A stretch of DNA of 64,000 bases from NCBI RefSeq assembly GCF_001039355.2, contig NW_019773570.1:23390-87389 (forward strand), written 5' to 3'. The position numbers and the translations under genes are program-made. This DNA is from Lingula anatina (Eukaryota > Brachiopoda > Lingulata > Lingulida > Lingulidae). The notes under the pieces are model-generated. The model had not been told where the DNA came from and did no database searches. It was given only the letters and a program-made list of their open reading frames with translations. Shown one piece after another: positions 37,631 through 50,332 of this stretch (positions are counted from its first letter, which is position 1; the number at the start of each line of letters is the position of its first letter).

Positions 37631-39371
37631 AAACCTGGACAATATACTGTAAATGCAAAGGCCCACTCACACAAGCCACCACCAGGACTGTTCTGCACAG
37701 CTGTTGTTCTTTTTTTTTTTTTTTTTTTTTTTCTGGAGCCTATTTTAGTAATCTTCCATCATCTGACAATTTCTTGTTGCATATTTTGTTCACCGAATCT
37801 CCATTTTAGATAATATGCAACTACACCATTTATTTGCTAAACAAGTTTTTTTTCTTTTTTTTTAATGGGTCCCAGGACTTGTAGCTTCTGTTCTAATACC
37901 CGTGTGCCACTGAAACATACAGAGGAAAGATTATCACCTCTGTAAACGTACTCTTTGATAGCATGCTTTTGTGAGAATATGCAGTTGATTGCAGTCACTT
38001 CAGATTTGATTGCCTTTATCCAGGAACAAAATTTCCTCATTTTACTACAAAAAATAGGAAGCAAAAGGATTTAGCATAAGAAGGTTATAAAATTAGATAA
38101 TTCTAGTAGAGGTTAAAGAAGAGACGGGGTTTCCTGTTTTGAAGTATTAGCATTCTTTGCTCCCATCCCTGAAGACAACGTGCTGTGGACTTGACTGACG
38201 TAAAGCAGTCAACATCCACTGTGTTATGTGAACGCAGAACAAGCACACCACCTTATAGTGTGGAGGGCTCAGGAATCGTAGAGAGTAAATATAGAGATTG
38301 AAAATTATTTTTACAAAGTGCACTTTGCCTGTTAGAAAAAAATTATATATATTCTAGTGTAGATGTAAGTAGGATTTTAGGAAGTTTTTTTTTCTTAGTT
38401 TTGTCTTTGTTGTGTGTATGTGTGTGTGAAACCAAACTTCCTAAATAACAGTTTGCATGTAAAAACATGCGTTTTATTATTATAAGTATTGTTAATCACT
38501 GAAAATCATAGCATTTCTGTTATTCTGATGAGGTATATTGGAGTGAACCTTCACTAAGCAGCATAGGTTTATATATCAATTCTTCATTACTTGGAAGGTT
38601 CTAAGATAATGATTATTCATTGTTTATAAGAAAGCATTGTAGACAGCCGCCAGTAGTTAGTAATATGGGTGCTGAAGAGAAACTGCAGTCACTCACTATG
38701 ATGGAATTCATTTCCTAGTGTTTGTATGCTTTGGGTTTTTTTTTATTTATTTATTTATTTATTTTTTTTTTTACACTGTACACATTTTCATATTGCAACC
38801 TTGTTTGCAAAAAAAGTAACTGACTCCATGTAATCAAAAAAGGGAAAAACTAGCTCTGCAAGGTGATAACACCTCAATATATTTGCTTAAAGCAAACTGT
38901 TGGCATACCCTTGGTGCACTTTAAGAAGGGTGTTTTTATATTGAGACTTTTCTATCTTTTTTTAATTTAAAATCAAACGGACTGAGAAATACAATTTTAC
39001 CGTAACTAGGCAATGACTTTAATCAATTCAGATTTGATATAAAACCACGATTTAAGACTTGGTAGAGGTTGCTTTTTATTTGCACTTGTGTTTCCCCGGG
39101 ATTTGTGTGTCTGATTACAGTTATGTGAAATGTTCTGTGTAGCAAATTGCACATTTTAAGAAAAGATCATCATGAACAATTATAGACAACATTATAATTA
39201 TGATATGAATATTTGTTGAAAGAGTGATTTTGTATTTTGAGCATGTTTTTAAAAATGTACAGTTGTATGAGAAGTAGCCATTAAGTATTGCTTTTTTATA
39301 CTAATCACCCCCCCCCCCCCATTACTTCCCAAAGACTAGTCATTGCTTAAACCAAGTTAAANTGGGGTGTC
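37631..39371 (+). other. 3' UTR and flank of the AT-hook gene
   Basis: After the stop at 37628-37630 no gene is seen. The region contains a poly(T) tract (about 37710-37732), other T-rich runs and a single N at 39362. The first clear AATAAA seen on the plus strand lies at 39620-39625 in the duplicated block beyond, so the 3' UTR may be about 2 kb long. Confidence 0.45.
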
Positions 39372-42300
39372 AAAGTGCAAAACAGGTTTTTTTAATGTAG
39401 CGCTGCTTGTTTTTTGATACAGGTCTTCTTGCATTTTTAAATTTTTATTTCTTTATTCATTTGATTTGATCAAAGATTTGCATTCCATTTTTATGCAAAA
39501 ATAGTCAATTAACTCCTTTGATTTTGATGCCATGTGGGAATTATAATGATGCATTGCTTATCTTTGGTAAATTTCCTTTATGTGTCTTTTTTTTTAAATT
39601 ACCAAAACAAAAAAACAGAAATAAAAGTGCAATAGAGGATTTAATTGCAATCCAACTGTTCTGGCAATTCTTGACTATTCCCTCAAAAATATGACAAGAT
39701 TAGGTGCAATTTTGGCAAGTTTTTTTCCTGTATGGAGTTGCAATTTTAAAGTTTTTGTCAAAACAAACAGCAGATTAACAAATTAAGAATTAAGGATTTC
39801 TAAATAGAATGGGGTTGTCACATTGCTATTTTTCAATTTTTATGTATTCAGACCCCATGTCTTTTCCTGATTCATGGTGGGCACGTTCGTGCTTGGTCAT
39901 TCTATATTTGTCTTGCAGTCCCACGTTAGTATTTCAATTGTTATTATTTTGCTTTTCAATTATTTAGTATTTAGAAATAATATTCCAAATGTATTTGTTC
40001 TCTTCTCTTGTCACAAGGGTTATATACAAGTGACACGAGGATTGCAAAGTAGAGAATTCAGTTCGTGTTTGCTTCTGAGATGTACTGCTGTTTTAGGTCA
40101 ACTTCATACCAGATACCCACGAATAAACATTTTAAACCTTTTGAGGGTTCTGACTTGTTCCTCCACGATAAATTTAATCGCTGTCAAAACGACTTCGTTG
40201 TAGGTCGACCGGCTAGGATCAACCACACGTGTCATCGTCGATTTATAGGAACGTGTTTGGTGAATGTATTTATTATCTTACTCCACTCTTAATCCCAGGT
40301 TAAACTGCAAATTTTAAAAGTTTTTGGCAATATAGGTGGGTTTTCAGTTACCCCTTCACATATAAAAAATATAGTGAAGCAATGCATAATAACATTATGT
40401 CGTGTGACTGTCCAAGTCTTCCCTTGATGCACAACGTTAATGCCATGAAACATCTCAAGGAAGCTTTGCAGTAGTGGCATATACATTGCTAAAAGATGCT
40501 GCTGCACGGGCACCGGGCCTCAAAATTAATGGCGCCAATTTTTAAAACAATCGGTTCCGTAAGTTTTAATTTGATTCAGATAAAAAAAGTGTCAGCAATA
40601 TCAAGATGACGTAGCTAAACTGTAAATAAACAACATGTTTGCTCGTGCTATTTAGCGGGATACTCAATGGTGTTCACGTGATCGCAATAACTCTGTATAT
40701 CAGAATGAAGAGCGTGGACGCAGTTGAACTTGATACCAGCATAATAATAATAAACAAGAACCCTGATTTAGGCCTACAAAACAAAGATAGCAGCCATTTC
40801 TACGCGTGCTCTAGAAGTAGGTCCTGCACCACTGAGGACGTTGCAAACTTGTCGACATAGAGCATCAAACAGGTAAGATGACATCCCAGAGAGTAAAAGT
40901 TTTGTTTGTGGGGAAAATGCGAAGTATTTAAAGTAAGTTGACATTAGTTTTTCAATATTATTGTCATCTTTGTTGTTTACCATGAAGTAATTTCGGTAAT
41001 ACAAAACATTTACCTGCCGAGCAAAAGCGTCAATTTTTTTATTAANAAAGTGCAAAACAGGTTTTTTTAATGTAGCGCTGCTTGTTTTTTGATACAGGTC
41101 TTCTTGCATTTTTAAATTTTTATTTCTTTATTCATTTGATTTGATCAAAGATTTGCATTCCATTTTTATGCAAAAATAGTCAATTAACTCCTTTGATTTT
41201 GATGCCATGTGGGAATTATAATGATGCATTGCTTATCTTTGGTAAATTTCCTTTATGTGTCTTTTTTTTTTAAATTACCAAAACAAAAAAACAGAAATAA
41301 AAGTGCAATAGAGGATTTAATTGCAATCCAACTGTTCTGGCAATTCTTGACTATTCCCTCAAAAATATGACAAGATTAGGTGCAATTTTGGCAAGTTTTT
41401 TTCCTGTATGGAGTTGCAATTTTAAAGTTTTTGTCAAAACAAACAGCAGATTAACAAATTAAGAATTAAGGATTTCTAAATAGAATGGGGTTGTCACATT
41501 GCTATTTTTCAATTTTTATGTATTCAGACCCCATGTCTTTTCCTGATTCATGGTGGGCACGTTCGTGCTTGGTCATTCTATATTTGTCTTGCAGTCCCAC
41601 GTTAGTATTTCAATTGTTATTATTTTGCTTTTCAATTATTTAGTATTTAGAAATAATATTCCAAATGTATTTGTTCTCTTCTCTTGTCACAAGGGTTATA
41701 TACAAGTGACACGAGGATTGCAAAGTAGAGAATTCAGTTCGTGTTTGCTTCTGAGATGTACTGCTGTTTTAGGTCAACTTCATACCAGATACCCACGAAT
41801 AAACATTTTAAACCTTTTGAGGGTTCTGACTTGTTCCTCCACGATAAATTTAATCGCTGTCAAAACGACTTCGTTGTAGGTCGGCTAGGATCAACCACAC
41901 GTGTCATCGTCGATTTATAGGAACGTGTGTGGTGAATGTATTTATTATCTTACTCCACTCTTAATCCCAGGTTAAACTGCAAATTTTAAAGTTTTTGGCA
42001 ATATAGGTGGGTTTTCAGTTACCCCTTCACATATAAAAAATATAGTGAAGCAATGCATAATAACATTATGTCGTGTGACTGTCCAAGTCTTCCCTTGATG
42101 CACAACGTTAATGCCATGAAACATCTCAAGGAAGCTTTGCAGTAGTGGCATATACATTGCTAAAAGATGCTGCTGCACGGGCACCGGGCCTCAAAATTAA
42201 TGGCGCCAATTTTTAAAACAATCGGTTCCGTAAGTTTTAATTTGATTCAGATAAAAAAAGTGTCAGCAATATCAAGGTGACGTAGCTAAACTGTAAATAA

Positions 42301-42720
42301 ACAACATGTTTGCTCGTGCTATTTAGCGGGATACTCAATGGTGTTCACGTGATCGCAATAACTCTGTATATCAGAATGAAGAGCGTGGACGCAGTTGAAC
42401 TTGATGTATACCAGCATAATAATAATAAACAAGAACCCTGATTTAGGCCTACAAAACAAAGATAGCAGCCATTTCTACGCGTGCTCTAGAAGTAGGTCCT
42501 GCACCACTGAGGACGTTGCAAACTTGTCGACATAGAGCATTAAACAGGTAAGATGACATCCCAGAGAGTAAAAGTTTTGTTTGTGGGGAAAATGCGAAGT
42601 ATTTAAAGTAAGTTGACATTAGTTTTTCAATATTATTGTCATCTTTGTTGTTTACCATGAAGTAATTTCGGTAATACAAAACATTTACCTGCCGAGCAAA
42701 AGCGTCAATTTTTTTATTAA
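39372..42720. repeat. 1.67-kb tandem duplication, probably two haplotypes
   Basis: Copy 1 is 39372-41045 and copy 2 is 41047-42720, offset 1,675 bases. They differ by only a handful of changes: GGTCGACCGGCTAGG against GGTCGGCTAGG, one A in a run, TGTTTGG against TGTGTGG, AAGATGACG against AAGGTGACG, and GATACC against GATGTATACC. A single N stands at the join (41046) and another just before copy 1 (39362). This level of difference and the Ns fit two alleles placed in series. The repeated 109-aa open frame has no recognisable domain. Confidence 0.8.
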
Positions 42721-42938
42721 TTCCGAAACTAAACTAACACGGCTATATGTAAAGAGTTTCTTTATCCTAAAAAAAAGGATGTAAGCTAATTTGGAACCAG
42801 TAAACTCCAGGACTACGAAGTGACTTTATTCATCTCAAGCGTCAGACATCGTTTTTAAAACCAGTTTAGTCCTTTATTTTGAGCGACTATAAAATCCTAC
42901 AATACTGGGTCCAAAGGCCCTACACAAAATGACAAATA

Positions 42939-42941
<3 letters not shown>

Positions 42942-42986
<45 letters not shown>
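42942..42986. repeat. (CT)n microsatellite
   Basis: A pure CT run. Confidence 0.9.
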
Positions 42987-42990
<4 letters not shown>

Positions 42991-44549
42991 GGATGCTATA
43001 GACAGCTCGAACACTCGCATGCATGGGAACCATGGGTTCTTCACTTGTTAACTGTGGTATCCTCACATAATGAAATCACACCAATACCTCCGCCCGCTCC
43101 GCGTTTGTCTATTTTAAAAAATTGCTTGTCCTGCGTTATGTTTACATCACCAATTACATGCATGGTCAATAGCGTGTTTTTTCCAATAGTCTGTGACCCA
43201 TTTATGACGTTCAAAGTTTACACATTTTATTGACGGAGCGGTGTTATTTAGAACAGTTCATTTGCCGGGTATAGGACGTCTGCGTGGTAGCAAGTCTGGG
43301 TAAAGTTTTAAAAGCGATAATATTTAATACATAGATCACTGACGTCGCCTAGATCTCTATCTGGGGTTTTAGAAGAACTTGTAGCTCATTTGGACTGGGT
43401 TAGTTAAGGCCAACGTAGAGGCAGCAGGCAGACGAAGAACTTTCTTATGACCTCGGATACATAGCATTTAAACACAGGCGTTGAGTGGTGAGGGAAACAA
43501 AGCCAGACAAAGCCGTGACGACGTTAATGGGACGGGCGAATGGCAGTACTGCACGGACGGCAAAAGACGACGGACAATAGTTGGTACGTATAGTCTGGGA
43601 TCGATTTGCTGGTCCTGAGTAGGCCTATAGTTATTTCGGTATCAAAAGACTTTCTAGACTTTTATGACACGGTGCTGTGTGAACTCTGATGCCTATTCAG
43701 CCTATTGGTCTAGTCAACAGTGAGCAGAATATTTACCTGGCTTGGCAAGTCGGCTGTTTATGGTCACTTCAAATGGATACAACTACAAAACAAAACGCAC
43801 AGAATTAACGATGCAGGTATTGATGGTGTATACGTACCAGTACAGTAATGTGGGGCACCGTTTAATACTATACAGTGTACGTTCCAACTTCATTCAATGT
43901 CATCAAGGCAACAGAACAAAGGAAAAATTAATAACGTATGTGACCTCATAGAAGTGCACAGTAAATTATAGTTCTTCTAGCATATACGTAGTTACTATAG
44001 TCTTGGCTGTACAGGTATATATGACTGTTCATATGCACTCAAGGACACACCGACAGCGACACCAGGTCACGGTGAGGTGATGAAATAGGCCAAGTGAGAG
44101 TCTGTGTAAAATTTTTAATATTCATAACAAGTCTCTGTTGTACGCCAGGACTTAGCTACTACTGATACAATGACAACATCATGCAAGTAAACCATTAGCT
44201 GCAAGGTCGCCGAAAAAGCGCTCGTTTTATTTTTTATACTTTTTTATAGCAAATACAACTCGCCTAACTCTGCATAATAGTCCGTGAGAGGGACTGCAAG
44301 TGCTGAGAGATATGTCTATTTGAGATAACTTCACTTATTGCGACCCTATCTACGGTATATGTACCTAACCCTTTCTTAGTGTGCCTAGACTCATCGTCTA
44401 GCCGTGCAAACTTTGCCCCTGTACTATCGATAAGTACCTGCTAAGAATTATATAATAGTGCACGTAATGTGCTCAGATCAGTTGGCTTTCATGGCCTTCA
44501 TAGATATATAGGAGCAGGGGAACCGAGCCTTAATTGGTACATGAACACT

Positions 44550-44605
44550 GGGAGCTCATTCCCATAGAAACTATCGGTCTACGCAGATCGATCCAACTCC
44601 GCACC
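44550..44605. mobile_element. Solo end of the GATCGATC foldback family
   Basis: GGAGCTCATTCCCATAG, then CAGATCGATCCAACTCCGC. This matches, with few changes, the complement of the right end of the element at 63487-63714. No matching opposite end was found close by, so it is a truncated copy or a solo terminus. Confidence 0.55.
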
Positions 44606-45197
44606 AAACATTTTCTCGACCCAAGGTCTGGAAATGCAGCGATCTCAAAGCACGGTCTTTGTCAAGGATTTCATACAACTCCTTCGTCAGTGTTAAGGGC
44701 ATGTTCTACACAGGCCGACTCTCAGCAGTAAGGATATTATCTGTATAAAAATACAACGCAAAGTTTTCGCAAAATACGCCCCCCCCCCTCCTCTTAAACC
44801 AATCTGGCGCGTTTGGGAAAACTAACAAAACTTCTAAATAAGATAAAAGTTGATCGATTTTAAGATGTAGTTGTGACCTACCAGGTCTTATCCCTTTGAG
44901 ATGCGTTATCAACACAGTCAATCAATCTCATACAAACGCTTAAATTATTGGTTATCTATAGTTCAATTTTTCCCACATTCCTTTTGTTGGTGTGCGTGCG
45001 TGCGTGCGTGCGCGTTTGCATTAAACGAGTCGGAGCGCACTATGTACAAGGTCGCCTAGACATATCTTCTGTAAACAAAAACTTTGTAGGACGTTGACAT
45101 ATAAGTGTTTATTTGATTTTGATACAACGGTGGCTGGGTCGCACATAATATGTAGTCTGATTAATACAGTTTTATATCTTCCTTCCAGCTTATTATA

Positions 45198-45211
45198 GCT
45201 CTCTCTCTCTC

Positions 45212-45290
<79 letters not shown>
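45198..45290. repeat. Compound (CT)n-(GT)n microsatellite
   Basis: A CT run followed by a GT run, ending about 50 bases before the acceptor of the GTPase coding exon. Confidence 0.9.
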
Positions 45291-45292
<2 letters not shown>

Positions 45293-45365
45293 TTAATACT
45301 TTGAAAATAGACATCAAATAAAACGACTCTGATTATTTCAGAAATAGAACACTGGATCGACGGAT

Positions 45366-46406
45366 ATGGGTTTCAAGGACACTGCGCGTGCAATAGGACC
45401 GGAGAGCTTCGGCCTCGTGCTTGTCCTGGGACTGGCCGTGGTGTTCGTGCTGGCGTTCACCAACCAACTCCCCTTTCTCCCCGCCGTCGACAAGAACTTG
45501 CAGACCTGGGGCAGTTTGGTGGGAATAGCCTTTGCCGTCCCCAGCACTCTGATATCTGTTAAACTAGGGATGCGGGCTAGGAAAAAGGTGGCTGCGTTGA
45601 GGGAGAAGGACGTAGAAAGGCAGGCGCTTCTGCATCATGAAGTTCACGAAAGTTATCGTTCTATCGAGGCTTTTCGAGAACAGAGCGAAAGCATGATAAA
45701 ACAGCTGGAACATGCTATTTCGCAGAATAAGGAGATTTTACAAGTCCTGCGTTCCCCAGAGGCGCCTATAAAAACTGTAAAACCACAAAAGCCCAAACTT
45801 GAAATGAAGATGGTCCTATTAGGAGAAGCCGATACGGGAAAGACCACTCTCAAGGACAGGTGGTTGTTCAAATCGTCTCTCAGAAAAGATTACAAAGCCA
45901 CGACCGACGCCGAGTGTGGCGTAGGTCACGTGAATACAACTGCTGGTGCCGTTGCCATACAAGTTTGGGACACAGCCGGACACGATAAATTAACGCACAA
46001 AGCGAAAAAATATTACAGTGGGAGCAACTGCTGTGGCATCGTGTTTGATGTGTCCCGCCACGAGACATACTTAAAAGCAGTGCGCTGGTACGAAGACTTT
46101 CTCTCTCACGGCCCCGGCGATGACGCCTTCGTAGCTTTTATAGGCAACAAGGTCGATCTACCCTGGGATCCCCAACTGCCGTCCAGAAAGGAACTGGAAC
46201 ATAATATAGACCACCCGTGCTTTTTTGTATCGACCAAAACGGGGTTAAATGTTGATCACGCGTTTGATATGATGTCACTTGGGGCCGTTGTTAAGCATCG
46301 TCTGGTTGACCGAAAGCAAGCGTCTTTAAAGAAGCAAGAAAATCGCAGACGACAAACTATGATTAGGAGAGAAACCGCGCCTGTAATGAGTATACAATAT
46401 GCATAA
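45366..46406 (+). CDS. Membrane-anchored Rab-like small GTPase
   Basis: A 346-aa protein in a single coding exon. The start has G at -3 and +4; an acceptor (ATTATTTCAG, exon from 45342) implies an upstream non-coding exon. Layout: two hydrophobic segments (about 15-31 and 49-66), a basic stretch (69-75), a charged coiled-coil-like helix (about 75-128), and a Ras-superfamily domain (about 147-312). G motifs: P-loop GEADTGKT (153-160), WDTAGHD (201-207), NKVD (261-264), STK (289-291). The domain is closest in look to Rab5/Rab21-type proteins (YYSG, VRWYEDFL). There is no C-terminal prenylation cysteine; the protein ends SIQYA, so the N-terminal segments presumably replace lipid anchoring. The Gln equivalent to Ras Gln61 is His206, and Ras Gly13 is Asp156. 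The orientation probably puts the GTPase in the cytosol. The exact family and partners are unknown. Confidence 0.85.
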   Translation: MGFKDTARAIGPESFGLVLVLGLAVVFVLAFTNQLPFLPAVDKNLQTWGSLVGIAFAVPSTLISVKLGMRARKKVAALREKDVERQALLHHEVHESYRSIEAFREQSESMIKQLEHAISQNKEILQVLRSPEAPIKTVKPQKPKLEMKMVLLGEADTGKTTLKDRWLFKSSLRKDYKATTDAECGVGHVNTTAGAVAIQVWDTAGHDKLTHKAKKYYSGSNCCGIVFDVSRHETYLKAVRWYEDFLSHGPGDDAFVAFIGNKVDLPWDPQLPSRKELEHNIDHPCFFVSTKTGLNVDHAFDMMSLGAVVKHRLVDRKQASLKKQENRRRQTMIRRETAPVMSIQYA

Positions 46407-47370
46407 ATTTTGTGCGATTTACGAATGAGTTTAGTGGTACATGGGAATCGACTTGATCCAAAGGACCGGCAGCAATATGACCATTCCTTAGATTATCCAA
46501 AAGTGGCCAGACCCTTTCCGCCTTACTTCAGTTTTACGCTGGAAAAAACATTGAAAATGAGAACTGGTCACCAAATTTCCAAATTGGACCAAGACTGACT
46601 GTGTTGCGTAGGCCTGTCGACAATTTTCGCGTTTTTTTTTTTTTTTTTTTTTTGAAGCGTTGAAAAGTCTCCAGGCCTAACCGGCGTACTTAAAGTGAAG
46701 AAAAATGAATGAAAAAACTATGACAGAGTTAGTCGGATGGTTATGTCTGAGCACCATTATTTTAGAGGGAAAATTTCTAAAATGACAATGGTGTCTTCTT
46801 CAGACTTGAGTTTGCGAAAAGTTTATTTAAGTGCGATATGCGATATATTACTTGGACCTTTTTACCGAGGGTCTTTTAGTTCTGGCAAACCTATTGAACA
46901 ATTTGAAAATATGAGACATTTATAAAGCTGCCGCATTCCCCGTACTTATTTCCAAAAGTGAGATTTCAACCACACCCCGAACACGGTGTATTAATCAACT
47001 TTTTTATTCTTTCCATGTTATGCACCTACTTTCCATGTTATGGTCACCTACTGGAAACGGAAAACCACTCGAAACCCAGTGATGATATCTTTATCAAAAA
47101 TTAACTACCGTTGAAGGCGTAATCTCTTTCTCTACAGGGGCCAGTATTTATATGGTTATTCAACAGCGATATTGCCCATTCCTGTGTACAATTACTTTGA
47201 TCTCATTGTGTAAGAGAGACTGAGGAACAACGATGCACTTTGGTTTGTATTCTGAAAAATGTGACACTAAGGCAGATTTGAAGATGTGTTTTTAGCTCAT
47301 CTCAAAGCCAACATATGCGTTGGACCCTTTTAAATATGTGCAATAAATTGTGGTGTTTATAATAAAAATA
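46407..47370 (+). other. 3' UTR of the GTPase gene
   Basis: Non-coding sequence after the stop, with a T tract near 46631-46652. AATAAA at 47342-47347 and a second AATAAA near 47360 are the likely poly(A) signals. Short open frames here lack homology signs. Confidence 0.5.
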
Positions 47371-50158
47371 GTCGGATCTATGGTTGGCTTACACGTTTTT
47401 AATGACTGGCCATGACTCCTTAATGCCCGATCTTGGCAGCGTTATGTAAGGCATTGTAATGTGACATGCAAAAATAGTCTAAAACATTGCAGTGACGTAA
47501 CGTTTCGTCAAATAAGTGCCGAGAGCTGAGATAAACAAAACAGAATAAATGTATGATAATACTCAGTGTGTGCAAAATTTTCGTCCTTTTAGTTTTAAAA
47601 GTCGAAAAGTTTACAAACATTAAAAAAGTTCCATTGAAGTGAATGTGTTTTGAAATTTGAAAACTTATTTTATTGCACATTTTCTTATTCACATCCATCA
47701 CGTGTGGGTTGTTGGCCTCTCGATTGTCTAGAAATGTATCCATAATTGGGTTAAATAATTTTAAAAAAAATACCACAAGACTTGATAACCTCGACACGCT
47801 AAAGGCGAAACAACACAGCACAGTAGAATTATCAGTTATGTATTCAAATGTTGTCACACGTACGGCATTCAGAAACGTTTTGTTCTTTCCTAGCATGCCT
47901 CGCCAATTTTAATCAAAAGTTTGATTAAACCTGTGCATTGCTCCTATAGATATGTTTTATGGAAGTTATTCTTTTTCACTGAAACATTTAAGCCAATTGT
48001 TACAGTTGTTGTTGTTGTCGTGTGTGTCTTTGTTGGCGGTAATCGTGCAAGGAAGAGGCGTTCTTGTAACTCGCAAACATCATTGTGGTCATCACATTAA
48101 GCTGTTTAACGCAAATGGCTCTACTTGCACGTGAAATGATGTGACACCTTTAACTGTCACCAGAGATTCGTGCGGCGAGTCAAGTACAAATGATAGCAAA
48201 TTAACCACAGTCACGACAACAAGTAGAGTGGTGGTCGGCGAGCTATAGAAATTGTCCATGTTGTCAAGAGATTTTTTCTGAGAAAATTTCATATACTTCT
48301 GCTATTTTATCTGGGATACTCTGCATCAATTATCAATGTCTTTTAACATTTAAGTTTAGTATAAAAGCGCCTTCAATCACACAATGTTAAGTTTAAAAAT
48401 TAAACGTTTACTTTCTGGAAAAGAACTATGCAAAAAAAAAATAATAATAACTCAAATTGTAATTTTTAATTAATCTTACCTAAATAAACTTCTCAACACG
48501 TCTTTATGTTTTGATCAAACATGCCGTATGTGCACCCGTACGGAGCAGATTCTCATTAAACAATAGAATATTCCTATATTTTATCTTCCTATCACTGTTG
48601 CCAGCATAAGAGAGTACTTTGATTTTTCTTCTTGTCTTATGACAGTCACGAATCCATGACATGCATGCACAGTAACACGATAAATGTTATACAATCCCTT
48701 TTCCGGAGAGTGGACGTCTAATTTGTTATCGCGAGTCATGCTTACCTAATGTTTATTTCCGATTCAATTCATTTTTGCCTCTGTCACGCTAAAATCCGTT
48801 CTTACAGCAACATGTAACGACTACTCTTCGCGTTGGAAATAAGTTAATAACTACACATAAACATTTATAACAACAACAAACAAACCCCGAAAACTGGTGA
48901 TAAACGCTCTTATTATTTCGACAAATTTTGCTTTGTAAAATCACTCTAATTACAGAGACTCATCTACCCACAAGAATAAAGAGAGGTCGCAGACCAATTT
49001 TCTGTAAACACCAAAAGAATGGAAAAAGGAAAAAAATATATATGACAGGTAAAACCATTTTTTTATCTGGAGCTTGTAATATTTCCTTCACTAAAGTGCA
49101 TCATATGCTTACAATATATTAAGAATGGACGCTACAGATATTCCATGTAATCGTCCAAAGACAGTGAGGTACTTCTTGGTTAATAGCTGTACAACAGCCT
49201 ACATGACAAAATAGTAGCACCATTGCTAACAGAACTTCTCTGCTTTGTAACTTATGCCCCATTCACATATATATATTTATTTCCCAGATGCAGTTTTAAT
49301 TTTAAAAAGCCATAGGTGGCAAATTTGTTGGCAAATAATGTCATCGTGGAACGACATTAATCAGTTTGTGATACCTTTTCATACGCCTATGTACTTTTTT
49401 CATCCAAAATAATTTATTCAATCGTACTTATTTATATAATTGTTTGCACTTTAGCGTCTCCACGTTAATTCAGTGCAATTTCCTATCATTCCACGCGTGA
49501 TCTAAAATGTTAATATATAACCTTTGAATTGGTTTCAGCACATTTTTCAAATGGCCATGACTTAACAATAATATATTACAACAATGAGCTGTACTAATCT
49601 ATAACTAAAATTTTTACGTACAATGTACATGACACTGATAATAATACACCTAAACAATGCGGTCTGCGTGTCTTGAAGCACTGTTTCAATGTGTAAATAA
49701 TGTTAGTTTAAATACATATACAATACCAAATTTTCACAACAAAGAACGTTGAATGTTCTTAAAATAGCATGATCAAATGAGATTGTTTTACTTTGACAAA
49801 AAAAATATCGCTAACTATGTCTTTAACTATCCCGTTATTGGGGAAAATAATCTCGATTTAAACCATGGCAAGCCCGTTAGTTCTTTTTACATGAGCGCAG
49901 CCAAGCACTTCTATGTGTCGAAGACATATCTTTTTTCCTTATTTTGCAACATTTCGAAAATTGACAGCATTTCCGCCGCAGTTTCTATAAGATAAGGACC
50001 TTGTTACTGATAAAAATTCCAAATACTGGTCAAATTGAGAGAGTCATTTCCAAACCCTTTAAATCCTATGTACAGATAGGTTCGTGTACGTAGAGCTTGT
50101 ATAAACGTGCAAATGAATGTGTTCAGGTATGTGTGTGTGTGTGCGCGCGCTCGCGCGC

Positions 50159-50199
<41 letters not shown>

Positions 50200-50332
50200 C
50201 GTTTGTTCACTCTGACTCAGTATAAATTTGTATACACGCATGCTTGCGTATTTGGTGCAGTCCGGTGTATGACTGCGTGTATGTTCAGGATAACGTATCC
50301 GTCTATTTGCCTCTTTTACACAGCGTGTTCTC
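47371..50332. other. Interval between the GTPase gene and the Ly6-like gene
   Basis: Nothing convincing is seen on either strand. Two short open frames with hydrophobic leaders (plus 47952-48134, minus 48092-48292) have no splice or homology support. The right end should contain the 3' UTR of the minus-strand gene, including a GT/GA microsatellite at about 50128-50197. Confidence 0.45.
50128..50197. repeat. GT/GC/GA compound microsatellite
   Basis: GT, then GC-rich, then GT and GA runs in the 3' flank of the Ly6-like gene. Confidence 0.85.

Larger units (their letters stand above)
42721..45341. other. Interval upstream of the GTPase gene
   Basis: No coding exon is recognised. It contains a (CT)n run (42942-42986), one end of a foldback-family element (44550-44605), a (GTGC)n stretch near 44991-45014 and a CT/GT compound microsatellite just before the GTPase exon. 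A possible 5' UTR donor (TTG then GTACGT) lies near 43582, but nothing confirms it. Confidence 0.45.

Noticed and set aside
39874-40203. 109-aa open frame present twice (also at 41550-41879)
   Set aside because: The repetition comes from the tandem duplication of the locus, not from selection; no domain is seen and the sequence lies in 3' UTR or flank.
48092-48292. Small minus-strand frame with a hydrophobic leader
   Set aside because: The leader is plausible, but no exon follows and the frame is short; an opposing hydrophobic frame overlaps it.
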